From Euwallacea fornicatus (Eukaryota; Arthropoda; Insecta; Coleoptera; Curculionidae): DNA of 64,000 nucleotides. Positions 49,509-60,820 of the stretch are shown piece after piece; position 1 is the stretch's first letter; each line of letters opens with the position of its first letter. The translations under genes and the position numbers were made by a program. The stretch covers positions 124,001-188,000 of the forward strand of contig NC_089577.1 of assembly GCF_040115645.1 (NCBI RefSeq). Reading direction: 5' to 3'. The notes beneath the pieces were generated by a model. That model did not search any database, had not been told where the DNA came from, and saw only the letters and a program-made list of their open reading frames with translations.

Positions 49509-50425
49509 TTAAACGTGATAATCGCCACCGTCCAATTTCTCATCAGAAACAATGCTAAACAGCCACTTGGCATTATCCTCGCTGACCCATAGCAGAGCCA
49601 TCAGAGTGCCCTCAACAAATCCCAAAACGACCCCACCTAAGACGTCCAACAAATAGTGCCTCTCCATCAGCACTCTACTTACGCAGAGAGCGGTAGTCCA
49701 GGCCAATAACGAGGGAAAAAAGAAGAGGGGCAGAGGCCACAGGAAGATAAAAATAAAGGTGACTAGTGCAGCCCTGCTACAATGGCCTGGAAAAAAATTA
49801 ATTTAAATGAAATTCTAAAAAGGTAAAAGTTGAAGCGTAGATTGTTAATACTTTAATCCCTCCTCAATGAAAGCATACCTGAAGGGAAGCTAAATTGATC
49901 AGGCCCTATTTCGGCAAAGGCATCCTGTTTATTTCCCAAAGGACGTCGCCTCCGGAAGAAGGCCTTGACTAAAGCAATGGTGATTATGTCAAGTATCAAA
50001 GCTGCAAGAAACTCCATTATGAATGCCCCCAAAAATTCATTTTTAATTCAAACAAACCCAAAATCATATTGACCTGCAGCTGCACTAAGTTGGGTATGTT
50101 GAACAACCATGTAAAGGCTATCCAAAAGGCCAACCAAGGGATGCCATGACATGTAATCTATGCAGTAACTTGTTAGCTAAAGATGAGTTGGAAATGTAAA
50201 CTTACCTCCAAGGCTCGATAGTGCAGCCTTAGAGAATGTAAAGGTGACCAACTTTTGCCCCATATCACGAATTTTTTGGTTATGTTCTCGTCTAGTACTA
50301 GGACTTGCTGTAGCCACAGTGGAGGTCGCCTTTTTAACATCTAGAAAAGGGGTTTTGCAAGTGTTCAACCAGGATTTGAGATTTTAATCTATATTCACTT
50401 GAGTTTGTTGTGATGACTGAGACAT
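49509..50425 (-). CDS. PLPP6: PAP2-type polyisoprenoid diphosphate phosphatase (PLPP6-like)
   Basis: Five exons: 50425-50399, 50340-50206, 50157-50074, 50011-49879, 49786-49509, giving 218 residues. All three PAP2 phosphatase motifs are present: KAFFRRRRP (motif 1), SFPSGHCSRAAL (motif 2) and SRVLMERHYLLDVLGG (motif 3, with catalytic His and Asp). LEITCHGIPWLAFW matches human PLPP6 LEISGHGIPWL. Four or five hydrophobic segments make it an integral membrane enzyme. Human PLPP6 dephosphorylates presqualene and other isoprenoid diphosphates at the ER or nuclear envelope. The first coding exon is only nine codons (MSQSSQQTQ). A competing ORF (50177-50368) in another frame runs through the first intron but lacks the conserved LEITCHGIPWL junction, so I rejected it. 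Exon 3's donor (GTCAAT) is weak. Confidence 0.92.
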
Positions 50426-50937
50426 CTTTTATCACTTTGATTAGTTAAGGGAATGCTGGGGTTTTAGGTGTGTTTTAACTGACTCACTATTAAATTAAAA
50501 TTAAATATTACTAACGATAAAGAAAATGAACAAAGTTGTTTATTTTTAAATTTTGTTCATCACAGTGACTTAAATGATTTTGGTTACGTTCTTGTCGGGA
50601 AATCTCGGGCACTATCAAATGACCATATGTAAATGCCTATATATCTGGTGCAATGTATCATTGTATTAGAAGGAGATAAAATTATTCAGGGTCAAGAGTA
50701 TTATTTGTTTTATGTCGAGCTATCACCTTTCTTGACATTAACTGTCACCCTGACATTTCTAATGTTTACAATATCTTTTCCCAAATTTATATTTTAATAT
50801 TCCTCAAAATTTCACTAAAAATCATGATTGCCTCAGTGAAAATCTACTAAGTATTGCCACACGAAGCGCTCGCGTTGTCTTTAAGTAAAAGTGGCCTTAT
50901 TCTCTAACCCCGAAACCCCGAATCGTCCCCAATAGCT
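50426..50937. promoter_or_regulatory. Bidirectional promoter of PLPP6 and the zinc-finger gene
   Basis: The two ATGs diverge across 512 bases. No TATA box is evident. Both leaders and promoters must fit here. Confidence 0.5.
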
Positions 50938-53871
50938 ATGGCAAGCACCACATCCCTACTGGAAGACACCAAATTTGAGGAATTATGCAGGTTGTGTGGC
51001 TCCAAGACCGACAATTTGGCGGTGCATATCTTCGACGATCAGCACACGTTTAGCGAACTTGGTAAGAAAATCTACAGCTGCCTGCAAATACAGGTAAGTG
51101 GAAATTCTCCTGGAAGGACCCTTTGCACTGAAAAATAATTTAGATTCACCAACAAGATGAACTTCCCAAGTTGTTGTGCGGAAATTGCTTAGTGAAACTG
51201 GATATGTTTTGGGACTTCAAGTATAGGTCTTTTCGAACTGAGCAGTTTTTGCTTGCAGTGTACAAGCAGCTGAAGAGTGGAGGCAGCACACAGCAGTGTT
51301 TAGTACAGATTGAGAATGTTATGATTGTGCCAGGTAATTATAAAAATCCCATGAATGATATTGGTAAAAGATAGTTTCAATTTGTTCAGTTAATAACCAG
51401 ATTTTGAGTGGGGATTTGCATACCCATGATCAAATCTCTATACCTCAATTAGATCACAGACAAGAGGGCTCAGATGAGGGAGATTATTCAGTACTGCAGC
51501 ATAATACTCACTTAGGAGGTCTTGATTTAGGAGTGACAGGTATAAGACACAATGTTAATTTTTTGTATAATTTAGTTAAAATCAATTAGGGCAAGACTTA
51601 TCAAACCACAGCTTGCAGAGTGTGCAGGATAACTTAGAAGCCTTACAGGCTTCCCAAAACCCTGAAAATTTTCCCAGTGATAACTTATGCTTAATTCAAG
51701 ACCAACTCTTAACCGAATCAGCAAATTTAGAAGTTTCAGTTGTTCACAGTAACCTTTATACTCATAGTGAGAGTGAGACTTATATGAAGACTGCTGACTC
51801 AAATTATGTGGAAAATCGAGGAATAAGTGATAATAGTTTAGGTGTTGAGGTGCATGCAGATTTTAATAGAATTATTGCTCATCAAGATACAGTGTTGGAT
51901 GGTTCAAATAGCCAAGATGAAGGTTTGAGAGTTTATCTTGATCTAGGATTATATTCTATTGTGTCTTTTTTTATTAGGTTTGAGCAAATTATTGTTTGAT
52001 AAATCTGTGTCTAAATCACTCTCTGACAACTGTCCTGCAACATTAAATAGTTGTTTTAAGTATGAGTTGGATGGTGAAAAGTTCCTTTATTTCCACTCTA
52101 AAAGTCCAGAGGGGAGGGAGAAAAATTTAGAATCTCAGTTAATTATGAACTATAAAGAAGATATCTCTTTAGATAGTATTGGAGGGTATGAAATTTTATG
52201 AGTATTTTTATTTTAAAGTTATAATATATTCATTTAGTTTTAGAAATGAAGACAGTTTAGAACAGGAACAGACTGATGATGTTTCCAATGAGTCAGGAGT
52301 GTTGGAATTGCCTTCCGTAGTTGATTCAATAGAAGGTCCTCCTGAGGAAGAAAAACCAAAGATTGGTACTAAGAAAACTATTTTATCTAAAGTATTGGCT
52401 CAGGATAGAGATTTTTTAGGCAAAGTAGGTCCGAAGATATGTTCAGTTTGTGGAAAATCATATAAATCAAATTATAAACTAGCCGAGCACATGACGAAAC
52501 ACACAGGCGAAAGGCCCTATAAATGCAAAAGCTGTGATAAAGCCTTTAGGTCCAAAATTGGGTTAACGCAGCATGAGGCCAAACACACAGGTAAAATTCT
52601 GATTGATTTTAATAAATGATTAACAGATGATTTAGGTCAGTATGTCCTGAGGTGCCCGACTTGTGGGAAAGGGTTTCAATGCAAAAGTTACCTCATGGTC
52701 CATCAAAGGGTAAATAATTGGTTCCTTTTTCTAATATCTCATATAATACATAGACATAACATAAACTTTCAGGTGCATTCCGATGTAAAGCCATTTCACT
52801 GCGCAATGTGCGGTATCAACTTTAAAACGAAACAGTCTTTGTCGGACCACACCAACCGCCACTTGGGTGTAAAGCCCTTTACTTGCAGCATATGCAATAG
52901 AGGATTCATTACGAAAAGTATGTCCTAAGTCGTAGGTCTAGTGGCTGATATGCATAATCCTTGTTTTCAGGCTTGTGCATGGCGCACGAAAAGATTCATT
53001 CAGGGGTGGATAACCGAAAATATTCCTGTAAAATATGCGAAAAGAGATTCGTGTCTAAGAGTTATTTGCAGACGCATTCACGCATTCATACGGGGGAGAA
53101 AACCTTTATCTGCGAGGTAATGTTGTTCAGAAAAGAAATGCTAGTTGTTTTTTTTTTCTTTTGGTATACGGTGTACGTCGAGAGTGGTAAAGTACCAAGG
53201 CGGTGATGTAATGAATAATATGTGAAAGAAAAAGAGGGAATGTCTTTAGTATGTCTGAGATAGGATGATCGAGAGAGCTCGTTGATAAACGTCAGTGACT
53301 TTTTAGAAAGCATTGGCATCTATACCTGGTGGCACAAATTTTCATCAAAAATTTTACAATGGATTGCGTGTAGCTTGTTTTCATTAAAGGTGTGCGGCAA
53401 GGGTTTCTTGGCCTCTCTAGATTTGAAAATCCATCTAACAGTGCACACAGGGGAAAAGTCTTTCGTGTGTGAAATGTGCGGTAAAGCCTTCGCCAGGAGA
53501 GACGCCCTTAAATGCCACAGAAGAATGCACACTGGAGAAAGGCCTTATAGGTAATTGTCACAACGCAACTTTCCCTTTTGAAGCGTCATTTTCTTGCAGT
53601 TGTGATATTTGCGGACGCACCTTTACTCAGTTCACCCCGATGGCCAATCACAAAAAAAGTCATACAGGTAATTATTAAAATTTTGTCAACTGTTCTGCAC
53701 CCATTTTTTTCAGGAGATAGGCCATTCACTTGCGAAACCTGCGGCAAGCAGTTTGTATCGCGTTCCAGCATGGTGTCGCATCAGAAAAAGTACCACAAGA
53801 GAGTGGAAAAATTGCAGTGCGATAAGGACGTTAAAACTGAGATAGCGGTTCCTGTCCCTTCGGCCTCATAA
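50938..53871 (+). CDS. ZAD-type C2H2 zinc-finger transcription factor (ten fingers)
   Basis: Twelve exons: 50938-51093, 51144-51333, 51390-51539, 51590-51922, 51978-52185, 52238-52590, 52636-52709, 52773-52917, 52971-53116, 53390-53550, 53600-53667, 53714-53871 (713 residues). The N-terminal ZAD has its two zinc-binding pairs: [20 protein letters not shown] and [20 protein letters not shown]. ZADs are arthropod-expanded dimerisation modules. A long acidic, poorly conserved linker (exons 3-6) follows. Ten C2H2 fingers then run from [25 protein letters not shown] to [20 protein letters not shown], joined by HTGERPY or HTGEK linkers. Several fingers are split by introns: the splice between exons 9 and 10 joins ICE to VCGKGF. 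It is a probable nuclear DNA-binding regulator. ZAD proteins turn over fast, so I cannot assign a fly orthologue. Confidence 0.92.
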
Positions 53872-54232
53872 CGCTAGGAGAACTGCCTGAATTGATTTTC
53901 AGAACTAAGCATTTAAGACTGTTGTGTATTAAGTAGATTGTATTTTTTTTAAGTAATTAGGTTTTGTTTTTAATTCATGAAAAAAATCAATTTTTTATGT
54001 TCATCAATCAAGAAGAAAATCAACTTTTTTGTTTCATTAATTTCGACCTATGATGACGTAGACACATGGCCGATGTTGCGAAGCTTATTTTTCATTATTG
54101 TGTTGAGTTTTTAACCTCAAAATTTCTTCATCTGTCATTAAGTGTCACCTATTAACTCACAAAATAAAAACATTAAAAACCACCAGTTTTCTCTAAAAAG
54201 AAATTTAAGTCTTCTTCAATTAATCAAATACG

Positions 54233-55241
54233 ATGTTACCCACGCTGAGGACCATTGGCAGTAACCTGGTAACGTATTCAGTTGCCACTAATTCCATTTA
54301 AGCGCTACTTACGTAACTGATGTTTACTCCCTTAACTTGGGCTGTAGCGACGTTCTCTAGGACTAAGGAGCCTGCAAACTTCTACCACTCTTCAACACGA
54401 CTCCTTGTTTGTTCACAGAGACAGTCCTGAAGACAATCCAGACATTCCTTTTGAGTTTAATGAAGGAAACAAAAAGGTAAAGATACTGCTGTTATTTGCT
54501 GTTATAACCATCCGTTGTTATTAGCGAGCTGAAGCGATTTTGGCCATATATCCTGAAGGCCATAAGCGATCAGCCCTAATTCCTCTTCTCGATCTAGCCC
54601 AGCGACAGTATGGCTGGTTGCCCATCTCAGCTATGCACTATGTGGCTGACATGTTAAACTTGCCTAGGATGCGGGTATATGAAGTTGCTACTTTTTACAC
54701 CATGTTTATGAGGTGCCACACAGCTTTAACATTGAAAGTATATAAATTACTTTTGTTCTTTAGGAAACCCACAGGTAAATACCATGTTCAGGTATGCACT
54801 ACTACTCCTTGCTGGCTGAGGGGATCAGACCAAGTGATGGATGCAATTAAGAAAAACTTAAATCTTCATGTAGGGGAGACAAGCAAAGACATGATGTTCA
54901 CAATCTCAGAAGTGGAGTGCTTAGGGGCTTGTGTCAATGCCCCAATGGTGGCAATAAATGATGATTATTATGTAAGTTTTTATCTTTCAGTAATTTCCTT
55001 CCAATTTAGATGTTCATTTAGGAGGACCTAACTGTCCAGGATACTAATGAAATTTTGAATGATTTGAAGGCTGGTAGGAAACCCAAGCCTGGCCCTAGGT
55101 AAGAAGGTTTATGTTAAGGATGTTGGTGCTGAAATCCAAGATTGCAGGAGTGGTAGATTTGCGTCAGAACCTCTAGGAGAACCCTCTTCTTTGAAAGGGG
55201 AACCACCAGCAGCTGGTTTTGGAGTTCGAGCAGATTTGTAA
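54233..55241 (+). CDS. NDUFV2: NADH dehydrogenase flavoprotein 2 (complex I 24 kDa subunit)
   Basis: Six exons: 54233-54268, 54348-54476, 54525-54712, 54764-54971, 55022-55098, 55148-55241, giving 243 residues. The N-terminus ([12 protein letters not shown] then RRSLGLRS) is basic and acid-free, a mitochondrial presequence. The mature part has [57 protein letters not shown] and the four [2Fe-2S] cysteines in CTTTPC and CLGAC. The end, FGVRADL, matches the family. It forms part of the NADH-oxidising N module of complex I in the matrix. A GTATGC inside CATGTTCAGGTATGC looks like a donor but is not used, because [10 protein letters not shown] is contiguous in the family. Confidence 0.96.
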
Positions 55242-55275
55242 GATATTAAACACTTATTGTTCATTTTTTATGTGA

Positions 55276-55281
55276 AATAAA
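55276..55281 (+). terminator. AATAAA signal of NDUFV2
   Basis: AATAAA, 35 nt downstream of the NDUFV2 stop codon. Confidence 0.6.
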
Positions 55282-55992
55282 AATTAATTTATTATCAGTT
55301 TTAATCGCTAACGATTAGCCAACAGCTTTAAATCTGTTATGACAGTATTTTTGGACTCCCGAGATATGCACTTTACTTCTCGATATGGTATATAACGAAA
55401 TTGCCACAATTTGTTTAAGAATCGCGATGCACAGAGATATGTTTTGCTCCTGATCGAACGATCCATTTCGCTATATATTATAAGAATAGTAAGACGAAGA
55501 CAATCACAGGATAACAAAACAAACAAAACTTAATGCGTAAAAACTTTATTAAAAAGCTATACATACGGTTAATGGATACGTGTTTTTTATCCTAGCGCTA
55601 AAGGCTAATATAAATAAACCGATAAGAAATTATATAGGTAAAAGGTTAGATTATGGGTAAGGATGGAGAAATATGGAATAATATTGTTCATTAACAAAGA
55701 ACACATAAAAAAATATCAAAAATTGCAAAGTAGGAATGTGCCAAAGGGCCTTAAAATGCTTCTTCTTTGATCTTAAAATTCCTTAAAAATAAGGTTATTA
55801 ACCATTTGTCGAAATTACATAAAACATCAAAATTATAACTGAAACAATAAAAAATATACTTTCCACGTCGTTTCTTAACCCTGCAAGGGATCTTTCTGAC
55901 TAACCTAACAATATACTGATAAGTGCTAAACCTAACAACCCCTAACGCTAAACACACCCCGAAAATCCCTCACAGGGCAACCTAGGATTTAC
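55282..55992. other. Convergent 3' ends of NDUFV2 and capt
   Basis: No gene seen. TTTATT at 55545-55550 (AATAAA on the minus strand) is a good polyadenylation signal for capt, which would give it a 3' UTR of about 450 nt. ORFs at 55308-55526 and 55751-55957 fall within or beyond that UTR. Confidence 0.5.
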
Positions 55993-57584
55993 TTAGCCTT
56001 TGTTCTCTACAATCTCAGTATGCAGGGTCATTTTGGGAGTGATGATAGTCTTGAATTGTTCAGGAATGGCGTGTTCTGCATAATCGTCCCCCTTGGGCAC
56101 CATCACGTTCATTTCCGAAGACTTGGAATAGATAATCTCAACGCCCAAGGAATCTTTACTGAGATACACCTGACAGCCATCAGTTTTGTCAATGGAAACT
56201 GTAGGAACTTTGCCAAGCACCTGCATTTGCACTGATTGACAATTGATGAACTCAATTGAGGAAACCAAATTGTCAAACACGATCGAAGTTTTTTTGCAGG
56301 AATCCAGCGTGATAGAGTTAATCTTGCCTTTGACTTGGACGGTAGAATTCTCGCATTTAAATACGTAGACCACGTTGTTCATTTCAGCATTCTCCACCAC
56401 TAAATCAGCCCTGTTCTTCTGATATTCAATCAGCCATTTCTTGCCCTCCTGCACGAATACCGGAGGCTTATCTGCGGTAATTGGCTTCGTGGACGCAGCA
56501 GGTTTTTTGGGCAGTGGGGGCTTGAAGGGAGCCGGACCTTCTCTTAGCGCGGTGTTCTTGTGAGTTTGCATATCGGCAGTCACCTTCTTCAAGTTCCTGG
56601 TAATGTCTGAGCCTCGATTGATTTCCGCAAAGAGGGCTGACCTGTCCAAGCCTGAAATAAAGAGCCTTATTAATTCATAACAAATAGATGTTAATAATTA
56701 ATGAAGTCATCTTGTTAAAAATTCCTATAAACCATTATGAAGCTTATCAGTGGTTGCTTAGTGAATGTTTGGTAATGTTTATTAATGCAATATAAATGCA
56801 TACCAAGTGAAAAAAATTTACATGTCCTTTTATGTCAGACATGTTCTTTGCAAAGGACAATTATCATAACCAGTATAAATGTCTTGAAAACTATTAGAGA
56901 TAGGGACAAAATTAGAAAAATTAAATACCTGCATCACCTGCAGGGGACGTGAAATCTATAACTGGAGGAGGGGGTGGACATCCTGGTGGTGGTGGTGGAG
57001 GACCTGCAACCATTTTCACAGCACTTTTTCCTCCCCAAACTAATCCTGTTGTATGGTGCTGCTTAATAAATACCTGCAAATCTACACCAACAAATCAACA
57101 CCCCTTCACTAATTGATATCAATTTAAGCTTACCGGCCAATGTTTGTACCCAAGCCTTAACCCAGTCCACATGATTCTTGTCCTTCTCTTTCCATTCTTT
57201 CAAAACTCTGTTAGTATAGAACTGTCCAGCATCATTCATTTCCTTCACATATGGGGCTGGTGCAAAGCTTATGGCAACCCAACCCAAGGCAGGAATACTC
57301 TCGCTAATTGCTGATAAATGATTAAAAAAAGGGGAAGTTCGGTGCTTCTCCCTGTAGGCTTGAATGGCGCTAATTTGGTCGCTTGTAGGCTTCAAAAGAG
57401 TGATGATGTCATATTGTCCCGGTTGAGTCGATTCGGCTGCCAGGGCAATGTATTGGAGTTGGGCGTCAAAAGCTGCTTGCACAAGTCTTGAATGCTCAGC
57501 TACGTCCCCCCCTATCACCTGGGAAAGGCGCAAATATTGCATCAAGGGACCCTGCACGATATCCGTAAACCCCAAAACGCTCAT
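55993..57584 (-). CDS. capt: Adenylyl cyclase-associated protein (CAP, capulet)
   Basis: Three exons: 57584-57134, 57081-56929, 56651-55993, giving 420 residues. From Met at 57584 (MSVLGFTDIVQGPLMQYLRL) the helical folded domain runs through LLKPTSDQISAIQ, FNHLSAISESIPALGWVAIS and EMNDAGQFYTNRVLKEWKE. A profilin-binding proline tract (PPPPPPGCPPPPP) follows, then a WH2-like region (GLDRSALFAEINRG, LKKVTADMQTH) and the C-terminal CARP beta-helix with FINCQSVQMQVLGKVPTVSI. CAP recycles actin by stripping cofilin-ADP-actin and recharging monomers. The N-terminal RLExV oligomerisation segment of long forms is absent, so this is a short form. TCAGT at 57741-57737 is a plausible initiator giving a 5' UTR of about 155 nt, which supports this start. 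A longer upstream isoform cannot be excluded. Confidence 0.93.
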
Positions 57585-57736
57585 TTCACTTATTCGGGGG
57601 GTTTGGAATTGCTTGAATATGTGGCGAATGGGGAGCGGCTGAAGAACGGTTGCCTTTTTTGGGTTTTTAACGGCGAATGACAACCGATGACCTGAATCAC
57701 GATGTAGATAAGAGGAGATGATACTTTAAAGTGAAC

Positions 57737-57741
57737 ACTGA
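57737..57741 (-). promoter_or_regulatory. Possible initiator (TCAGT) of capt
   Basis: TCATTCAGTGTTC on the minus strand contains an arthropod Inr core about 155 nt upstream of the chosen start codon. Consensus match only. Confidence 0.35.
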
Positions 57742-58407
57742 ATGAGTCAGTATTTGCCGGAGGATAAATTAATTCGAGAAAAACTCAACTTTTAATCAAT
57801 TTATACTGGTTGATGATGATGAGTGAAGTTGTTTTGACAGATCAGGGGAACGGAATTGTAAGGTTAGAATAAGAATATGATACCGACAGTGTCAAATATC
57901 ATTTTGATACGTACAAGGTAATATAATTTCTAAATCATACGTCATAAACGGTCATTTTATCTACGTTTTCATATAAGTTTCTTAAAAAAATATACATAAT
58001 TACTTTTGTACTATTTATTTAATCACTAATTACATAATCCTGAAATTGACAATTTGCGTTTTAGATAAAAAGACTCACCACTCTTACTAGCATTTAATAC
58101 ACTTTCAGCACTACTTAAACCGAACTAATAATCAAATTTATTCAACATTTTATAAAACATAGCAGCTTTAAAGGAAGCATGTCCTGTATCTACAAATAGA
58201 TTCAAGATATGGTTCATCATGACGTCACATACCAACTTAATATCTTTAAATTAACAAATTAAAGTGGTTATCTTTCTTTTATGCCAGTGTCAGAATGACT
58301 AAAAAATTTTATTTTAGGTTAGATTCATTGTAGAACAATAATTTCGACTAAACAATAAAAACTCTATTTATTTTATCGGTTTACTTAACATAAAGAGAAG
58401 CCACAAA

Positions 58408-58524
58408 ATGTTTGACTTCGGAGATACCATGGCGCTCCTAATAATTCTGACCCTGACAGCCCTAGGCATGCTGGCATGTCTAGGGGTTTACGCTCGAAAG
58501 AAGTCCTATTTGGAGGCTCTTTAA
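58408..58524 (+). CDS. SMIM30: SMIM30-like transmembrane micropeptide, 38 residues
   Basis: A single-exon reading frame, ATG 58408 to TAA 58522-58524, encodes 38 residues. MFDFGDTMALLIILTLTALG is followed by MLACLGVYARKKSYLEAL. Human SMIM30 has the segment CACLGVYARKRNGQM after a GDAIALL stretch, so GD(T/A)xALL...CLGVYARK is shared in order and spacing. The peptide is one membrane span with a short basic tail. The human protein carries a cleaved signal peptide in front; here the frame starts directly at the GD motif, so either the signal is absent or an upstream coding exon is missed. GCAG|GTAAAT just after the stop is a good donor, and TTGCAG at 58705-58710 a good acceptor, so the 3' UTR is probably spliced. 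Human SMIM30 is reported in the ER membrane. It has its own promoter, divergent from capt. Confidence 0.7.
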   Translation: MFDFGDTMALLIILTLTALGMLACLGVYARKKSYLEAL

Positions 58525-59316
58525 GCAGGTAAATAAGTATTTGTGGCCTCAAAGTGTAACTTAACCTATCTTTCGAACTTTTTTCCCTTAAATATGTTCA
58601 ATAATAAACTCTAATTCAATAATTGCTCGCCCCTGGGAAGTATTTAATTGTATCTCAGCAATTTTAGTAAAAAATATAAAATAATTAATGCACCTTTTTT
58701 GTAAATTGCAGGTTCAAATGGTTTTTCAGCCACTGAAATATTTTAACATAAGTATAGATTTAACGTGATTTTCAATATTTGTATATTTTAAATACATAAT
58801 TAATTATAAAAAACTTCAAGTAGTCATGTAGAAAAGTCCTAAAACTCACTCAACAACCCTAGTCTCAGTGCTTGTGTCATCTTCCCTCCCATCAAAACAG
58901 ACTTCGTCCCAAACTTATCATTTCCCAGTGACAAAAGCCACATAAAATAAAGTTCTAAACTACTACAACCCTGCCGTTAAATTGAACTCTATTTTCTACT
59001 GGTCACGTGTCTGAATTCCCAATGTCGTTTATTGATATGTTTATTCAGTTTAATATGAACCTTTCACCTAATTAGCACCATCTCTTAAACAATGGCTGCA
59101 GCCAAACACGACCAAATTATTAAGAAAAAAATCGCAATTTTTTTATCACTAAGAATAACTCCAATCATCTGTTATCTCTTTCTGGACAATGTACTTAAAA
59201 CAAGAAAAATACATTCCAGACAAGTCAGTATGTGTCAAAGAAATTAATTAAAGTAAGGTTAAACACGATGGTGGGCTTTTCCTTTAGTAGAAACTTACTC
59301 TTTTTAAAATTTAAAG
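58525..59316. other. 3' UTR and spacer between SMIM30 and MTERF3
   Basis: Contains the probable 3' UTR intron and terminal exon of the micropeptide gene (an AATAAA occurs near 58946) and the MTERF3 promoter. No other gene seen. Confidence 0.45.
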
Positions 59317-60460
59317 ATGTTAAAACGCTATGCTCAATTCTCCTTCAGTAAAATATCATACGTACGATGCTTCTTATCTCAAGTAACGCAACTAACTGAA
59401 AAAACATGCTCCGAGAGCACCCAACCCGAAACATCTCTGCTCCCTTTAAGCGTAGTCGACCAAGAAACCTCAGTTTTAAAACCTTTCTCCGAAGATATTT
59501 CTTACATTTCCACGTATCTAAAACCCACCTACAACCTAGCAGCCTATGCCAATAGATCGGAACTAATTCAGCAATTAGTCAAACTTGGAGTTGACTTACA
59601 CCACATTGAAAAGAAACAACCAGAAACAATTTCCTTCTTGCTCAAGCTGAGCTTCGAGGACATAAAGAGGCACATACAGTTTTTCAATGACTTGGGAGTG
59701 GATTTGAAACTGGTGGCCAATGTAATTACTAAAAACCCAAGGATCTTTCAAGAGAGGCTTGAAGATTTGGAAATTCGAGTGAACTATTTGAAGTCAAAAA
59801 ACTTCAGTGATGAAGCCATTATCAGGATTGTGAGCAAAAACCCTTTTTGGTTAAGTCATAGGTAAAATTGTATATGTGTAATGTTTGTGATATATTAAGA
59901 TATTCACAGCACCCAAGACATTGACAACAAATTAGGATTTTTCCAATCAAATTTCAAACTTACTGGCATTGAAGTGCGTCAAATAGCTAGCATGAAGCCC
60001 CAACTTATTACATGGAGCCAAGATAAAATTAAAGTAAATATCTTTGTAATTAAAGAAGAAATGGGATTTAGTCTTGATGATATAAAGCAGCTGATTTTAG
60101 TCAAACCACAAATACTTATGAATGGTGAAAACTCTCAAAGAAATTGGGCATTTGAATTTCTCTAATAAAAATTAAATTTTAGGGCAACATAGATTACTCC
60201 AAACTTTCGAATATCTGAACAATAAGATGGATATTCCTTATGAATGTTTATTGAATTTTCCAGGGGCCTTGAGTTGCAGGGCAACCCGGCTTAAACAGAG
60301 GCATCAGTTCTTGGTGAAATTGAGAAGGGACCAGTTCAATCCAAGAAAACCCAATTATATTAGTCTAGACAGTATGGTCAAAGGCACAGATATGCATTTT
60401 GCCATTGAGGTGGCAAAAAGTACCATTGAGGAGTTTAATTTGTTTTTGAAAACTTTGTAA
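59317..60460 (+). CDS. mTerf3: Mitochondrial transcription termination factor 3
   Basis: Three exons: 59317-59861, 59910-60124, 60183-60460, giving 345 residues. The N-terminus (MLKRYAQFSFSKISYVR) is basic and acid-free, a mitochondrial presequence. The rest is a chain of mTERF helix repeats, each with a Pro-containing turn: KKQPETISFLLKL, ITKNPRIF, VSKNPFWLSHR, SMKPQLI, LVKPQILMN, LNFPGALSCR. The conserved end includes LKQRHQFLVKL, RDQFNPRKPNYISL and FAIEVAKSTIEEF, which are typical of MTERF3. MTERF3 acts on mitochondrial DNA transcription and ribosome biogenesis. Exon 2 ends ATGAATG|GT and joins to GGCAACATAG to read MNGQHRLLQTFEY; the unspliced frame would stop at about 60165. Confidence 0.92.
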
Positions 60461-60820
60461 TAAGTGTAAAAATAACGTATATTAATATAAAAAAGATAAC
60501 TTAAAACATACAAAAGTGACTGCAATTAAAACAAGAATAAGAAGTTTTATATTTTAAATTCTTTTTAACACTTTTTCAACTATATAAGTGGCACATCTTA
60601 AATAAAAACACAACATTTAAAGACGTAGGGCCGCAATTTCTAATGCGTTCAACTAGATAAATGGCCGCAATCGTGTTAATAAATACATAAATCTAGTAAT
60701 TTAACATAGGTTAAATTTAATAACAGCCTAGAAAGTAAGAAAAACTCACTAGAGAATGTTTTCTTTACCATTCACAAAAACACTTGCGAGGACGTGCCAT
60801 AAGCACACCTGCAAATTGCT
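60461..60820. other. Convergent spacer of MTERF3 and iPLA2-VIA
   Basis: 360 bases of AT-rich DNA holding both 3' UTRs. No other feature seen. Confidence 0.5.

Noticed and set aside
50177..50368. 63-codon ORF in PLPP6 exon 2 region, other frame
   Set aside because: It starts without ATG, crosses a good intron and does not lead into the conserved LEITCHGIPWL junction.
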